Source of the DNA: Hippophae tibetana
Lineage: Eukaryota; Streptophyta; Magnoliopsida; Rosales; Elaeagnaceae
Length of the DNA: 64,000 bases
Direction: 5' to 3'
Assembly (NCBI GenBank): GCA_037013495.1
Contig: CM072809.1
Span: 7,573,001 to 7,637,000 of the forward strand
Every line of letters starts with the position of its first letter. Within the stretch, counting starts at the first letter, position 1. A program made the translations under genes and the position numbers. Shown here one piece after another: positions 1 through 12,770 of this stretch. The notes beneath the pieces were generated by a model, which searched no databases, had not been told where the DNA came from, and saw nothing but the letters and a program-made list of their open reading frames with translations.

Positions 1-3000
1 ACTATTATATTTAAACAGTAAAATTCTGTTACCTTGTGATCATCGTAATTATTAGTGGTGGATCTAAATCTAATTAATTTTTATTTGCATGCAACTTCAT
101 TTTTACATTCTTTTCTAATTTGCTTCTAGTCTAGAATAGGACAATTTTGCTAATTCTTTATGTATTTATATGTTCACATAAATGCTGTGTCGCTGTGGTT
201 CTTTCATCTTCATAATAATTTTGGTGTTCAATTTCTATTTCAAACAAAAAATAAATTCAGAACATGGAATTAAGTACCTACAAGAGTCCATGAACACATA
301 TCTGTTTCAATCAGGGGATGGAAAAAAGCTTTAAACCCATTCTCTCTTTTACTTGTTTATTTTTTTTTTCGCTTCAATTAAAGTAAAATCTCTAAAAAAA
401 ATCCTCATATGCGTATCACGTGATCATTTTTAAAATATGGTGTAAAATTTTACATATTAGGCTAATTTTTTTTAATTATAACACTAATAAAATTCATATT
501 AATCAATATATTGGACCCAAACTCAAATTTCATATATTAATATGAAAAAGTATTTTTCATATATATTTTATTTTATTTCTTTTCCAAATACACTCATGAA
601 TATGATTCTTTTAAAAGTGAGTGTAGTGGAATTGATACAATTTTTTTTCCTTCTAATTTTACAAGTTGAACTTAGCTTTGAAAAACCCAAACTTCAGCAG
701 ATAAAATGGCTGCTAAAAATCGATCTTCAACTAAAACAAAGTCTGCTTAACGATTTTGTATCTATAATTTTTTCATGTAAATTACTTCTCTTTAACTTAT
801 TTTTCGTAGATTAAAATCAAATTTTCTTTAAGTTTTCGTAAATTTTACCATAAGAAATATTACTTCAAATTTTTAAAACATATATTTACTATTTTACTTG
901 TGTAATTCACATAACAAGCACAAAAGTTTTACACAGCATACACAAACTATAAAAGTATAAGAAAGAAAACTTACTTGGTGGAGCTTTTGGCAATTAAATT
1001 TTATTGTCTTCAAAATTCTAATATGGTAAGAAGCATGTTAGAATATATCTGTGTCTGTCCAAATTGTCTGGTACTTTTACATTTTTATCGCATGTACCAA
1101 ATATATATATATAATTTAATTTTCATAATTACAATACTAAACTTGCTTAAAACATTTCATATTATACAAGCAACCAATATATATATATAAACTAAACTTA
1201 AAATGATCAGAAGTTTGAAAATAAAATAAATTTAAAAAATAGGTTTTTTAAAAACCTCAACCGTCCCAAGGTAAAATTTGTAGACGTTAGTCGAGCTAAC
1301 TAACCTATAAAAAATAATAAAAATAATAATGTTAACATTTATAACTATAAATATAGATAATTATATTTTTATTTCGTATATTTTTACTATTAAAAAAAAT
1401 TTGATATATTATTTTATATTTAACACTATTAAAATATAATTACGATCATGTACTTATTTAATGTTGAAAATTATTCTATTAAAATATTATTGATGATTTA
1501 TTTTTATTATTATAAATTTTAAGAATATTATTTTTTATAATTTAACTAAATAAATTTAGGCGAAGATCCGCTTGATCTTTTAAATTTGATTAATATGAAA
1601 CTTAAATCTAGTAGCTTTTTAAGTGTTACTTCAGAATTCCAATTCGTTTGGAAAAGATGACATTAGACTTAATACTATTGTTAACATTTAACGATTTGGG
1701 AACCTTGGGTAGTAGATGATGATAAGATGGTGATAATTTGAGGGGCATTTTAAGTCTTTTTATCCCGCCATTGGAGCTTCTTTGACTCCATTTTAGCGCT
1801 AGAAATTGATGTATATTAATTTACATAGAAATCAACTCAATATGCTTAGACAAGTATAAAATCTATTAGAAACCAGCTCAAACTTCAACTTATTAATTTT
1901 TTCCAATTCAACCTTTCTCTTACACTGTTTACTTGAATGGAAATTAGACTAAAATGTACATTAAACCTAACTCAGTGGACTCCCATGCGATATTGCTCCA
2001 ATTACAGAGTACTACCCTCTGCATGATTTCTACGTACATATTCAAACATTAATGAATGACGAACTCACTCAACAGGAATTGCAAGTTGTATATAGTCAAT
2101 GCAAGTGTAAAATCTCTGCTTCAACCATCACTTTCCTTTTTTTTTTTTCTCCAATATTAGTGACGGTATGTGAACCAAGTTTTTTTTTTTCTTTTTTTCT
2201 TTCCTTTTTTAAATTTTGAGAGAATAGAAGAGATGATATTGAATGTGATGTTAAAGTTGTTTACTGATGAATTATTATAACACAAAGACAGAGATCGCAA
2301 AATCATTTGAAAAGAAAGTTTCATTTAACTCTTTTTAGGAGAGACATAAAGAAAAATTCCCCACATTATTTAAGTCAATGCCAAGCAACACATTAACTTG
2401 CTTCCCCAATACTTTTTTGCTTTGTATTTGACCTGACACAATTTTATTTCACTTTGAATGAAAACTCGGAGCAACTCTGTCCATCCTTTCCACTACTAGC
2501 GATCTCAAAGCTCCGTTCTTTATGTTTACCAACAACAACAAAAATCCATTCTTTATTGCTTAGCATCATATTAACTTTGAATAGAACGATGAATCTCAGC
2601 CATAAGCTTGCAAATCACAATATTCATCTGAGTCAGGTTCTGTACATCACAATTCACAAACAGTACTATTTTGCACTTTATTGAGCTCATCCAGTCACCC
2701 AAGTGCGTATTTCACGGAGATAAGAAGGAGATATTAGGGAAAATTTGACTAGCTAGGGATAAGATCTACAATTGGCGTAATATATAAATCCAATATTAGT
2801 ATGGCTTCTTGCATTTTCAAAAGCCATTTTCACTTTTGTGGAGGCCAAACTCGCAGTAAGATTCATCTATTTTTTTTTTTTAATTACAAGTTCAAATCTA
2901 CCTATTTAAATATTGTATGATGTAAAAATTAAGTTATTAATTTTTTTTCCAATAATTTTAAGTGAGGATGAAGTAAAAAAATTAAATTAGGCATGAAAAA

Positions 3001-3269
3001 CGAGAAGAATTCCGTGTGTCGGCTCACCCGGTTAACAACCTTATTTTTATCTTTTAATTTTCAACTATATTTGATGGATATTTTTAAATTTCTAGTAGCC
3101 CTAAACAAAAAAATAACATTTTGTAAGATAATATCTAGAATATTAATATAATTAGGGGAGGGAAAATAAAAGAAATTTAGAGGTTAGAACTTAAATAGGT
3201 TTATGTGATCATTCAGTATTTTATATATTTACAACAGGAGAGATATTTGGCAAAAAAAAAACTTAGTCC
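1..3269. other. AT-rich intergenic DNA
   Basis: No reading frame here resembles a protein I recognise. The open frames are short, low in complexity and rich in Phe, Leu, Ile and Lys, as expected of AT-rich noncoding DNA. Poly(T) and poly(A) runs are frequent. Around 1,700-1,800 and 2,440-2,760 the sequence is less AT-biased, but no splice-consistent coding segment could be assembled. Confidence 0.6.
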
Positions 3270-5320
3270 CAACTTTTGTTTTTGTCTGCATTATGATTCA
3301 TAGAGTACAACAAAAAAAAAAGTAATTTATTTCTATTTAGAATTCTAATTTTTATGTACTACTAGAATTATATATAAAAAAATTTATTTAGATTTCTTTT
3401 TTGTGTGTATTATTAGAATCACACGTAAAAATATTACAAATTATTCTACGCACTTATTAACTATAAATAATTAGATCTTATGCTTATATAAAATATCTTT
3501 AAAAATAATCAACTTATTAATATTAAAAAAATTATCTTGTTTCTTTTTTCTCTTATTTATAATATTTTAAGAATATTTTTCCTTTTAAAAGTTTAAATAC
3601 TCTTATCCGTAAGATACATAAATATCTTTAAGTTAGTCTAATTCTAGAGTTAGACGAGTCTAAAGATAGATCATATAGCCAAACTTATTTGACTAAAAAT
3701 AGATCATATAGTTAAGCTTGTCATATTTATAAATTTATTACATTACTTATTTAGATAATAATTTCATTGTGTTTGTTTCATAACACAAATACGAAGATCT
3801 CTTGGTAGAGAATGAGTTTGATTATTCTAAACATTGCTCATATTTTTTTTACTTTCTAAATGCTTCCATATTATTAGTAAATTGAGCTATAGTCTTACAT
3901 TAGGTGGTATTAGAGTGAGATTCATATAGGTACAATTAAGCATAATAAAGATATTTCACGAAAAAAAATTCAAGAATTTCATCACGAGATTAATCAAGTT
4001 CATAATAAACTATTTGCATCAATATTGGTGTTATTAAACAAAAATATGAATCAAGCTTCTATTCAAAAAGATTATTGAAAAACTCGGAATAAAAATCTTG
4101 CTTGAGTGAAAAAGAAAATCTAACACAACGTTAAATATGAGTCATAAAAAAGAAGAAGACTTAACTAAAGATTTAAAAGTGAAAGAATTGAAAACAAGGC
4201 TCTTGAGATAATTTTGATCGAAAACAAAAATGATCATATTATTGAAACAAACAAACCTATGTTAAAAATTATAAAAATTCAAAAGGAATAATTTGAAAAA
4301 GAAATATATTTACAAGGTGAGTTAGTCTAAGATCTCAAAATTATCTCCAAAAAAAAAGATTCAAATATCATGTCACTTATAGATGTTTTTGAAGTTAAAG
4401 AATAAAGTGTATTCACTACTTTCAAATGCAATCAATTATTTGACAACATAACAAATTTTTAGTCAAAGATTTCAAAATTATCTTCATAAAAGAAGATTCA
4501 AATATCATGACACTTATAGATGTTCTTGAAGTTAAAAAATCAAGTGTTTTCGTTACTTTCAAATGCAATCAATTATTTGACAACACATCAAATTATTTTT
4601 CAAAGCAACAACAGTTATCAAATAATCTTCAAGGTATTGATTCATATTTCATTATTCCAGACTTTCTTGAAAATATTAATTTTAAAGGTAAGCATGTAGA
4701 CAATATTTGACTAATATTGTTCGAGGAAGTGGAATAATAAGAAAAACTAATTTTGAATATCCATGAATACTATAAGTATTATCATCCTCATTTGAAAAAA
4801 CCTCGGAGATGAGTTTTAAATAAGTAGAGGGAAATTATACGCGACAAGATTATAAAAGAGAAGTACTTTATTTTGTTTATAATTCTTGTTTAGAGTTCTA
4901 CTAAAGTAATATCTTATTTTATTTAGAGTTTTAATTTTTACCTACTATTAGAGTCCCACATAGAAAATTTATAAATTATTTTAAGTATTTTTCAACTATA
5001 AATAACTAAGTTTTATGTTTGTATAAGACATCTTAAAAAAATAATCAATTTAGTAATATTAAAGAATTTTTTATTTTTTATTTTTTATATTTTAAGAACA
5101 GTTTTTTATTTCTTCTATATGAAAGTTAAAATCTTTTTATCTGTAAGATAGAGTAATATCTTTAAGTTAGTTTAACTCTTGCTTGAATGTTCAACTAATA
5201 TAAATTATATAGCTAGACTTGTTGTATTTTAAATTTACTAGAATGTTAACTTAGATAATATTTGTTTTATAACACACATACGATGACATTTTGCGAGAGA
5301 ATTCTTTTTATATTTCGGAA
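3270..5320 (+). mobile_element. decayed non-autonomous LTR retroelement (LARD/TRIM-like)
   Basis: Two diverged direct repeats align by eye: about 3,270-3,899 and about 4,840-5,320. They share blocks such as the tract ending in TTAGATAATA and the segment around AACACAAATACGA / AACACACATACGA. Directly after the first repeat, 3,905-3,916 reads TGGTATTAGAGT, close to the initiator-Met tRNA primer-binding site of plant LTR elements. Just before the second repeat, at 4,823-4,834, is a purine-rich tract (AGTAGAGGGAAA). The roughly 0.9 kb interior has no reverse transcriptase, integrase or clear gag. The repeats differ by many substitutions and indels, so the insertion is old. The outer ends are approximate. 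Confidence 0.55.
4324..4590. repeat. 137-bp tandem duplication inside the LTR element
   Basis: Two consecutive units begin with AGTC(T/A)AAGAT at 4,324 and 4,461. They stay alignable through the shared stretch ending CAATCAATTATTTGACAAC. The second unit lies within a 67-codon open frame (4,507-4,710, starting at ATG 4,507), while the first has stops. The product resembles no known domain to me, so it is annotated as repeat structure and not as a gene. Confidence 0.7.
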
Positions 5321-5915
5321 GTATGTGTGCTCCCTCAACCATAGAAAGAAAAAAAAATGATAAGAGTGAAAATTAGGTGAGTTCGACAATATATGGATAA
5401 TGTTTCTTATATATCTCCTAAGAATATTCACTTTTAAGTACTCCAAAAATATTGGGAAAAAATTTCAGCAATCTGATTGTTTATGTTCAAGAAACTAAAA
5501 TAGTCTTGAAGCCAAATTCATTCTTCCACCATTTAGCCAAAAAAAAAAAGTAAATAATAAGAAATTCGATGTTTCAGAGTGAATTTGCATGTGCCAGTAA
5601 TTGTTGTTGCTTTTACAACTAACGACTAGATATAACAATCATAGCACAAGATTCCGTGGAAGAATTAATTAACACAAGAAATTAAGCATCACAAAGCTAT
5701 ATTACATATGGTTACAAACTTAGAATTAACAAATACCCTCTTACAGAACAGGGGTAGACTGAAATGTAGTTTTTACAACCAAGTCAAGCAAAAATATTTT
5801 AACTTCAAATTAATACAATTAAAAACAAACTAGAAAATGCTGCAACACAAGTAAAAATAGTTGATTGTAAAGGCCATTCAAATTATACTGGTAATAATTT
5901 ATTGAATTATTGAAG
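5321..5915. other. BOR1 3' flank and 3' UTR
   Basis: AT-rich noncoding DNA downstream of the BOR1 stop codon on the minus strand. The part nearest the gene, roughly 5,650-5,915, is probably its 3' UTR. An AATAAA hexamer on the minus strand at 5,898-5,903 lies too close to the stop to be the obvious polyadenylation signal. The true end cannot be fixed from sequence. Confidence 0.4.
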
Positions 5916-8900
5916 TTATTTTGAAGGTGGGTTCAGAGGACTCTTCCCCAAATTGGATTGCTTAACTTCGACACTCCTTGGACTATAGGGTCCTCCTTCC
6001 CCTGATAGAGGACTTTTTCCTCTTCGCTCATTAACACGAGGACTGCAGGACCGTAGCGGACTCTCATGACTATTAGGCGCATTGCCTGGTGTTGATGTTG
6101 AGCTTGTGATCCTTGGACTGCTCATATGCCTAACTTCACCGCGACTTCTAGTCATAACTTCGTCTAAAATTTCTGCATCCCCTGTACATGAAGCTCCAGC
6201 ACCAAGCTCTGCTTCCTGTTTTGGATCATTTAACCTCCAATGAATAAACAACTATAACTGTGTGATAAGTAGAAAAGGCTACAAACTATATTATACCGTG
6301 GCTAGATTATAAGGCAAAGCTGGAGCTTCTTCATACTCAGCAGCATCCAAGTCTTGGAGATGAACTGATTTGAAAAACCTTGAGAGAAAGTATTGCCTTA
6401 CAGGAACTAAAAGCATGATCATTAATGGAAACATAACCCCCGCTATTGGAACCCATGTGAGACCAAAACATATTAGTAAATACAATGTTTGAAATATTGT
6501 AAACGTAGCAATTGTCTTAAGAGGCACAGTTTCAACGAAAGTGGCGTGGTTGTCCTCAAGGACCCTGCATAAAAACAAGTTGTTGTTTAATTATATTTTA
6601 ATTATTGTTTCAAACTTGAGGGCAATTAAGAACAAGGGTTTGAAAAAAATTACTTGAATCTTCTACTTGGGGCAGTAAAGAGCAACAAAATTCTTTCCCA
6701 GAATTGGTTACCAGGCAAGCTCTCAATAGCCATGAAGGCAAAATAGCCCCAGAGAACAGATGTAGGAATCATTTTAAGTAATGGCATGGCTGCTACACAT
6801 CCTCCTACCATTATAGCTTGAAGCAAGTTACTGACCCTTTGTTCTTTCACTTCAACAGGCAAAAGATCATCAATCTCTTTTTCGACATCGAAAATTGTCT
6901 CGTCAACTGGGGCATCAAAACTCCCCATACTAGACGCTGCTTCAATTGTTGTTTCTTTCAGTTCCTTTAATCCCTGCTCGTGTTGTACTATGTCACTAAT
7001 AGCTTTACAATAACAAGATAATGTTAACCAAACATTTATAATTAACTGATATAAAACCTGAGATGACGCCTGTTGATATATCAAAGGGGTCTGCATTTGC
7101 TGATAAACTTGTTGCATATTTCCGTACAGTTGTCCTAAACTAGCATTCTTTTTCATATTGTTGCGTGCCGTAGCAACAAGTCGGTTCCTAAGTAACTGCA
7201 AATCCAAAAAAAAAAAAAAGTTACTAAAGCTAAAATAAATTTCAAAAGAAGGTGTCAAAGGGTGTTATGATATTAAATTAGTGAGAAATACTAATGATAC
7301 AAATTTTTACTCACATTATTTATGGTGTGTCACGGGTCAAAAATATTTTGAAAAATGAACAAATTAATCATTATTTTGACTCATGGTACATCAAACTTAA
7401 TATGAGTGTAAATTTGTGTGTATTTAGTATTTCTCTAAATTAATACCTGGTGTTTAAGAGTAGCCAAACTCTTTGTATGCATTGGAGACTGTGGGATGAC
7501 TCCATTAGAAGGTGGAATTCCAAGAAGGCCACACAGTAAGGTCTGAATGGATAAGTAAGACGCGGTTGTAACTATTATTAAAGATAATAAAGAAGAAACT
7601 AAAATTAGGAAGGACATTACGGGATAGTTGATGATGTTTGCATACCAAAAAGCCCAAAAGAAGCAAGTCATAGTGGTAAGAAGGAGGCTTTCTCAAATTA
7701 AACTCTTTCTGTTGGGCAAGTTGGGAGGCTACGCTGTGGTCAAAATAGTATAGCACTGCAATCATCGTTGCTGGTATGAAGGCTCCAATTATATAGAGAA
7801 TAGGCACATTCACCATTTCCTGTCAATTTTCAGCATATCAGCCTCTTATTGTATATCTATCTACCTATATATATATATGGAGAATTAATCAAGTAATAAA
7901 CATGCCTTAATAACAGTCCAATTATCGTAAGCACCAGGTGACCATGGATTAGGACTAAAGAGACGCCTTGGGATTCCTTTAGGAACACTGCTTGACGGTA
8001 TGTACGAAATACCTGTCCATATTATTACCATTATTGGCACACCATAGTCTGCTGTTAAGCTCCGGAGCGACCCTGTTCAAAAACAATCCCCATAAGTGTT
8101 CTCTGTCTTTGTGTGATCAATAAGAGAGTTTCATTCCATATGTTGATAAGTACACATACCAGAACCGTATCGCCATGACCTTGCTTTTCTACTCCTGAGT
8201 GCAGTGAGTAGAAGACCAAAGGAAAGAACCAATGCAAACATTCCATTTGCAAACCTCCACGAAGGTAAAAATTCTATTGAATTTGGGTCTTCTCGTTGTG
8301 GGGTACGGAATTCATCAACTAGGCCCTAAATTAAAAAACAAAAATAAAACCAAATATTTTAATGATTTTTATTTCAAGAACTGATATATGGCGATAAGAT
8401 ATTTAAAAAAAAAACTTTGACTTCTGAGTCTATATCCAATAAAAGTGCTTCTCACAGTAAAAAAGCACTTCAGGATCTAAAATGAAAAAAAAAAATGGGA
8501 ATAATTGATGAAGCATATTTTATGTTTACCAACAAAAATACATATAATGTGCTTAAACTGCTTCGGACTGAAATCACATTTTAATTGAAACATAATCAAA
8601 GGAACCTAACATGTGCATGAAGTCAAAAAAGTATATAATAAAAAAATGTAACACGTCGGTTGCATGAAAAAGGCAATATTAAATAAATTGGGGCACCGAT
8701 ACCCAAAGACCAAATTGGAAGAATAAAAATAGAGAAAATGAGTCCTTACTTTAATAGCTTGCTGCATAAAGAGCATAGCAATCAAGAGACCGAACAATTC
8801 ACCAGCAATACGAGTGAACCTATTGATAATAGAGCAAGCTCCTAATATTGCCAGCAAGAACAGCAAGATTGATGTCCATACGCATACCCTACCAATAATG

Positions 8901-10175
8901 AAGTATTTATATAAATTAAAAAAACTTTCGAAACAAGCTCTTTGATATTTATTTATTTATTATTATTATTATTCCCGGTTATTGTTCTTACCAACCGGCC
9001 CACGCTAAAAAGAGATTGCGACCAAGTTCAGGCCTCTCTTTAGCGAAATTGAACATGAAAGTGTACATTATCACAGTCGGCTCTGCAACTCCAAGAATCA
9101 GTAAGGGTTGACCGCCGATGATTGAATGTATTATTCCGCAAACTGCGGTCGACGCTAACGTTTGAACAGCTGTTAGAACTCCTCCTGCAATATTTTAATT
9201 AATATATCTAGCTAGTCAACTATAGATTTATTTATTTTCTTTTTAATTAAGCATTTTTTTTTCTTCAAAAATACCCCTCATGAAATACATAACAATAAAA
9301 TAACATTTTTATTTTGTATTAAAAGATGTATGAGTTAATGTTAAGATGTTACGAGTTTTAAATATATTATTTTTATTATTTTCCGAAACATAAATATTCA
9401 AACATGATAAAGTAAAAATTGATATAATTTTTTTTTCATAAGATATTATTTAATATTTTTTTATTGTAATTATTTTTAATACTTTATTTATTTTTATTTT
9501 AAAAAAAATTGAAATATATACTTAATAAACAATGTTTGTTGGAATATTATTTCAAAATATTTGATATTAAATTTTACTTTATTGTATTGTTTTTGTTTTA
9601 ATAACACTTTATTTAATTGATAGATAAAAAAATATTTAATAAAAAAATTTAAAGTTATATACCTTGTTATTAATTAGCTATTTTTTCAAAGTAAAAGTGA
9701 TAAATAATAATATTTTTAATTTAAGTACCAAACAACACTAATCTTATAATTATATGGCCACTCTTTATATTATTTATAACTAAGAATATTTTGTATGAGA
9801 TGATATCTAATTAACTTTAAGTAGATTTTCCACAAAGTAAAGATGATGTGGAGTGCATCAATACCGGTGTTTCTTTCCAGTTGTTCACCAAATGAAATGA
9901 CTGGGATTGCGGAAGCAAAGAATATGTAAGTCGTAGGAGCCAAAATTCTGAAACCAATTAATTTTAAAGACATGTAAATATGTAATGGATCGATCATAAA
10001 TATATATATATAGTTTCGATAATTAAACATTAATACAAAAGATATAAAAATATAACAATTTTAGTGCAAACCTGAAACCGGCTTTTACGCCGCCAGTCCA
10101 ATCTTGTTTGTAACACATAAACCTTCCTCTGAGGTCATTCTTGATTCCTCTAAAAGGTACAAATGATTCTTCCAT
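5916..10175 (-). CDS. BOR1: Borate efflux transporter, BOR1-type (12 exons, 715 aa)
   Basis: Plasma-membrane borate exporter of the anion-exchanger (SLC4-like) family, which loads boron into the xylem under low boron. Coding exons, in transcript order on the minus strand: 10072-10175, 9865-9947, 8992-9184, 8750-8888, 8160-8325, 7906-8072, 7646-7819, 7447-7542, 7058-7195, 6654-6973, 6297-6564, 5916-6215. The phases chain without a break to a 715-aa protein; the family is usually about 700 aa. Residues 1-35 ([18 protein letters not shown]...) are the conserved BOR N-terminus. Family signatures follow, such as [25 protein letters not shown] and [14 protein letters not shown]. The large loop carries YGNM (Y398), YQQM (Y405) and the acidic dileucine EIDDLL, matching known BOR1 sorting signals. 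K592 lies where Arabidopsis BOR1 has its ubiquitinated Lys590. The C-tail ([13 protein letters not shown]) is BOR1/BOR2-like. The start is the first ATG of the conserved N-terminus. Intron 6 has a GC donor; all others are GT-AG. BOR1 versus BOR2 cannot be separated here. Confidence 0.95.
7820..7905 (-). other. GC-AG intron of BOR1 (intron 6)
   Basis: The exon coding ...WTVIK ends AAG and the intron begins GCATGT, with no usable GT nearby that keeps the frame. The acceptor GACAG precedes GAAATGGTG (EMVN). The join gives phase 0 and restores the conserved [14 protein letters not shown] sequence. An exon ending in AG before a GC donor fits the usual context of plant GC-AG introns. Confidence 0.85.
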
Positions 10176-10650
10176 TGTTGTTACTGTTTCTGTATATTTG
10201 TTTCTTAATTAATTTCTAATTCAATGGCCTCTACCAGACGATTGACGACTTTAGAGAAGATCATATAAAATGTATACACTCTAGACCTCTATTCTACCCA
10301 GATCTATGGGATGCCCCTATATATATAGATCTCCCCATAATAACAACACTATATAAACGAATAATTTACATTATCGATCTTCTGGACATATACACTTGAA
10401 TCAATACAGTAATTGATTGGAGATAATTGTTTTCAAGAAGAAATGCAAAATTACCAGATGATCGTCGATTACATATTAATATATATATATATATATATAT
10501 TTATAAGAAGAGAAGGATATATATATATTAATGAGTACTATTCGGCCGGAAGGCTTGGAGTACAAATTATTTGACGAAGAAGTCCTAGCTTCTTTGTATG
10601 AAGGTTGAAACAGAGAGATGTGAGAGTCAATATATATATATGAGTATAAT
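10176..10650 (-). promoter_or_regulatory. BOR1 5' leader and proximal promoter with upstream AUGs
   Basis: Reading the minus strand toward the BOR1 start, four upstream initiation elements lie within 300 nt: an isolated AUG-UAA (10,469-10,474); a 7-codon uORF (10,366-10,389, MSRRSIM) whose last two codons are again AUG-UAA; a 14-codon uORF (10,294-10,338); and a 19-codon uORF (10,205-10,264) ending 29 nt before the main AUG. A TA-rich stretch at about 10,630-10,641 could be the TATA box, which would give a leader of roughly 430 nt. Boron-dependent translational control through uORFs is known for Arabidopsis BOR1, and AUG-stop control for NIP5;1. Whether all four lie in this transcript is inferred, because the start site is unmapped. 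Confidence 0.6.
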
Positions 10651-12258
10651 TGAACCTCAAGGAGTCACGGTCAATGAACCTAGCTACAAAGGTAATTAAT
10701 TAGTAATCCCTTCTAATGTTTTAATTTCGTAAAACTATAATCTTCATCATAATATATTTTAAAGGGTAGTATGATCATAAATTCATCATGATCTTAATAG
10801 TATGCCAATTAATTTTTGAACTTATACGATCCTATGAGATCCATTAAAGTTATTTAACTCCAGTATTTTCCTATTGATCGAGCACCATTGTAATTCAAAA
10901 ATATATCATATTTAATACAACTCATATTTCATAATCATATTAGAAATAATTTTATGATCTCTATTATACTATTTTTAATCACATATTCACTGCCACAATA
11001 TTCAAGTTAATTACTTTTACTACTTTAACTGGTGAACGTTATTAAATATCACAAATCTCACGAATTTAAGTTGTTTTACAAATTTGTGATATTCAAATTG
11101 TTTTTAATTAACATTATTATACATCATAAATTTATTACAAACACACTTAAAATAAAAAATATATATACCACCCGAAATTCAAAATATGAGCTGGACATGT
11201 TGTGGACGGTTATATTACTTTAGTATTCAATATGTATTTATATCTAGTTGTTTATAGTAAGTAGTACAATACTCTATCTCTACGTAAGCCTCGTAAATAA
11301 TAGAGTTAGCTCTGGCGATGCCCTGGCCATAAGAAGTTGTTGACTTTTAATTTATTATATAGAATATGATTTATTTTCCGGAGATAATGTTAAAAATATG
11401 GTTTTCATGGAGAAAAAAAAAAGTTGGAATAGATAAAGTCGAACATGTACAATTTTTTTTTTTTTAATCTTTTAGCACTTTCACTAAAACGCACGGAGAA
11501 AGTATTAAAAAATATGAAAACTTGCTAATTCCTTCCTTGACGTATCATTGGTTGTTTAACACGGATATTTTTGAACTATGCACTCCACTGCATACTATTA
11601 TAATCGGGAAATATACTACTTCATACACCATTTGTATTTAAAGGTTTTTTTTAAGAAAATTTATATTAGTTTATTAAAAAAATTAATTACAATAAATAAA
11701 TAAAAATTGATAAATATATTAAACCACAAACATTATTTTTTATCATTTCTATGATGTTGGTATTAATCAATTCTTTTTCAAGACATTTTATTTGTTTATT
11801 TGAATTGTTTTTAATAATATATTCGTATATTCAAGTAATATACTTGAATTCATATTTTTGAACCGGTAGAAACGGTTATAAATTATTAGAAAATCAACAC
11901 TTTAAAAAATTTAAAAATATTAGAAGAAGTGTTAATATTATTTTTATATGTTTATCAATGTCATACAAATATTGGTTCTATGTACCATGCATAACAAACA
12001 TTTATAATTCAACAATTGTGTTACTAAGTCTTGAACATAGAACATTTAATTATGATATTATGTTAAAAGTTATTGTACAAAAGCGTAAGCTATTTGTAGA
12101 ATGGTTAACATTGATTTTATACATTAATCATTAACAATTTTAATAAGAAAGCTACCAAATCTAGATCTAAAATAAAAAATACCAAAATCTAATCTAAAAT
12201 ATGTCAAAATTGCACTAGAAGAGACCTACATGAGAGATAGATCTATATAATTAAGATT
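10651..12258. other. AT-rich intergenic DNA upstream of BOR1
   Basis: No recognisable gene. Short AT-rich open frames only (for example 11,032-11,223) with no domain similarity. Distal promoter elements of BOR1 may lie at the left edge but none stand out. Confidence 0.5.
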
Positions 12259-12770
12259 TGATAAAGAACGGTTAATTTGTATACTTACAACGGGGTGAGA
12301 CCCACTCCTCGTGGTACGATATTATCTACTTTTATTTTATAAATGTAAGTTCAGTAGGTCCACAACTATGACTTAATAGTTAAACGCGATCTTACGACTT
12401 TGTTTTTATGGAGAAACTCAAAAACATGTCATATCATTTAGAGAGTGTTCACACCTTATAAACACATCACTACTTAGCTTCCTAAGCATGTGGGACATAT
12501 GCAAATACACTGCATTATACACCATCACTTAAGGAGTCTTACGTCATCGTAAGAACGTAAGCCTATATTGCCCAATAAGGTGATGACTCTAATACCAACT
12601 GATACATAACGATTAATCAATCTGCTTATAATAAGGTGAGACCCACTCCTCGTGGCACGATATTGTTTGCTTTAGTCTATAGCTATAAGTTTAACAAGTA
12701 CACATCCATGACTTAACAATTCAACAGAATCTCATGACTTTGTTTATAGGGAGAAACCTCTCATGTCATG
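12259..12770 (-). mobile_element. near-intact TRIM (terminal-repeat retrotransposon in miniature)
   Basis: Two direct repeats of about 170 bp, at 12,259-12,431 and 12,600-12,768, both begin TGATA on the plus strand. They share GGTGAGACCCACTCCTCGTGG, a CACGATATT-like segment and GACTTTGTTTATAGGGAGAAA (with small differences). Between them is only about 170 bp. Read on the minus strand, the right-hand repeat ends ...TATCA and is followed two bases later by TGGTATTAGAGTC (12,585-12,597), a typical Met-tRNA primer-binding site. Both outer flanks carry AAGATT (12,253-12,258 and 12,771-12,776), a probable target-site duplication within a base or two. There is no coding capacity. Confidence 0.75.
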
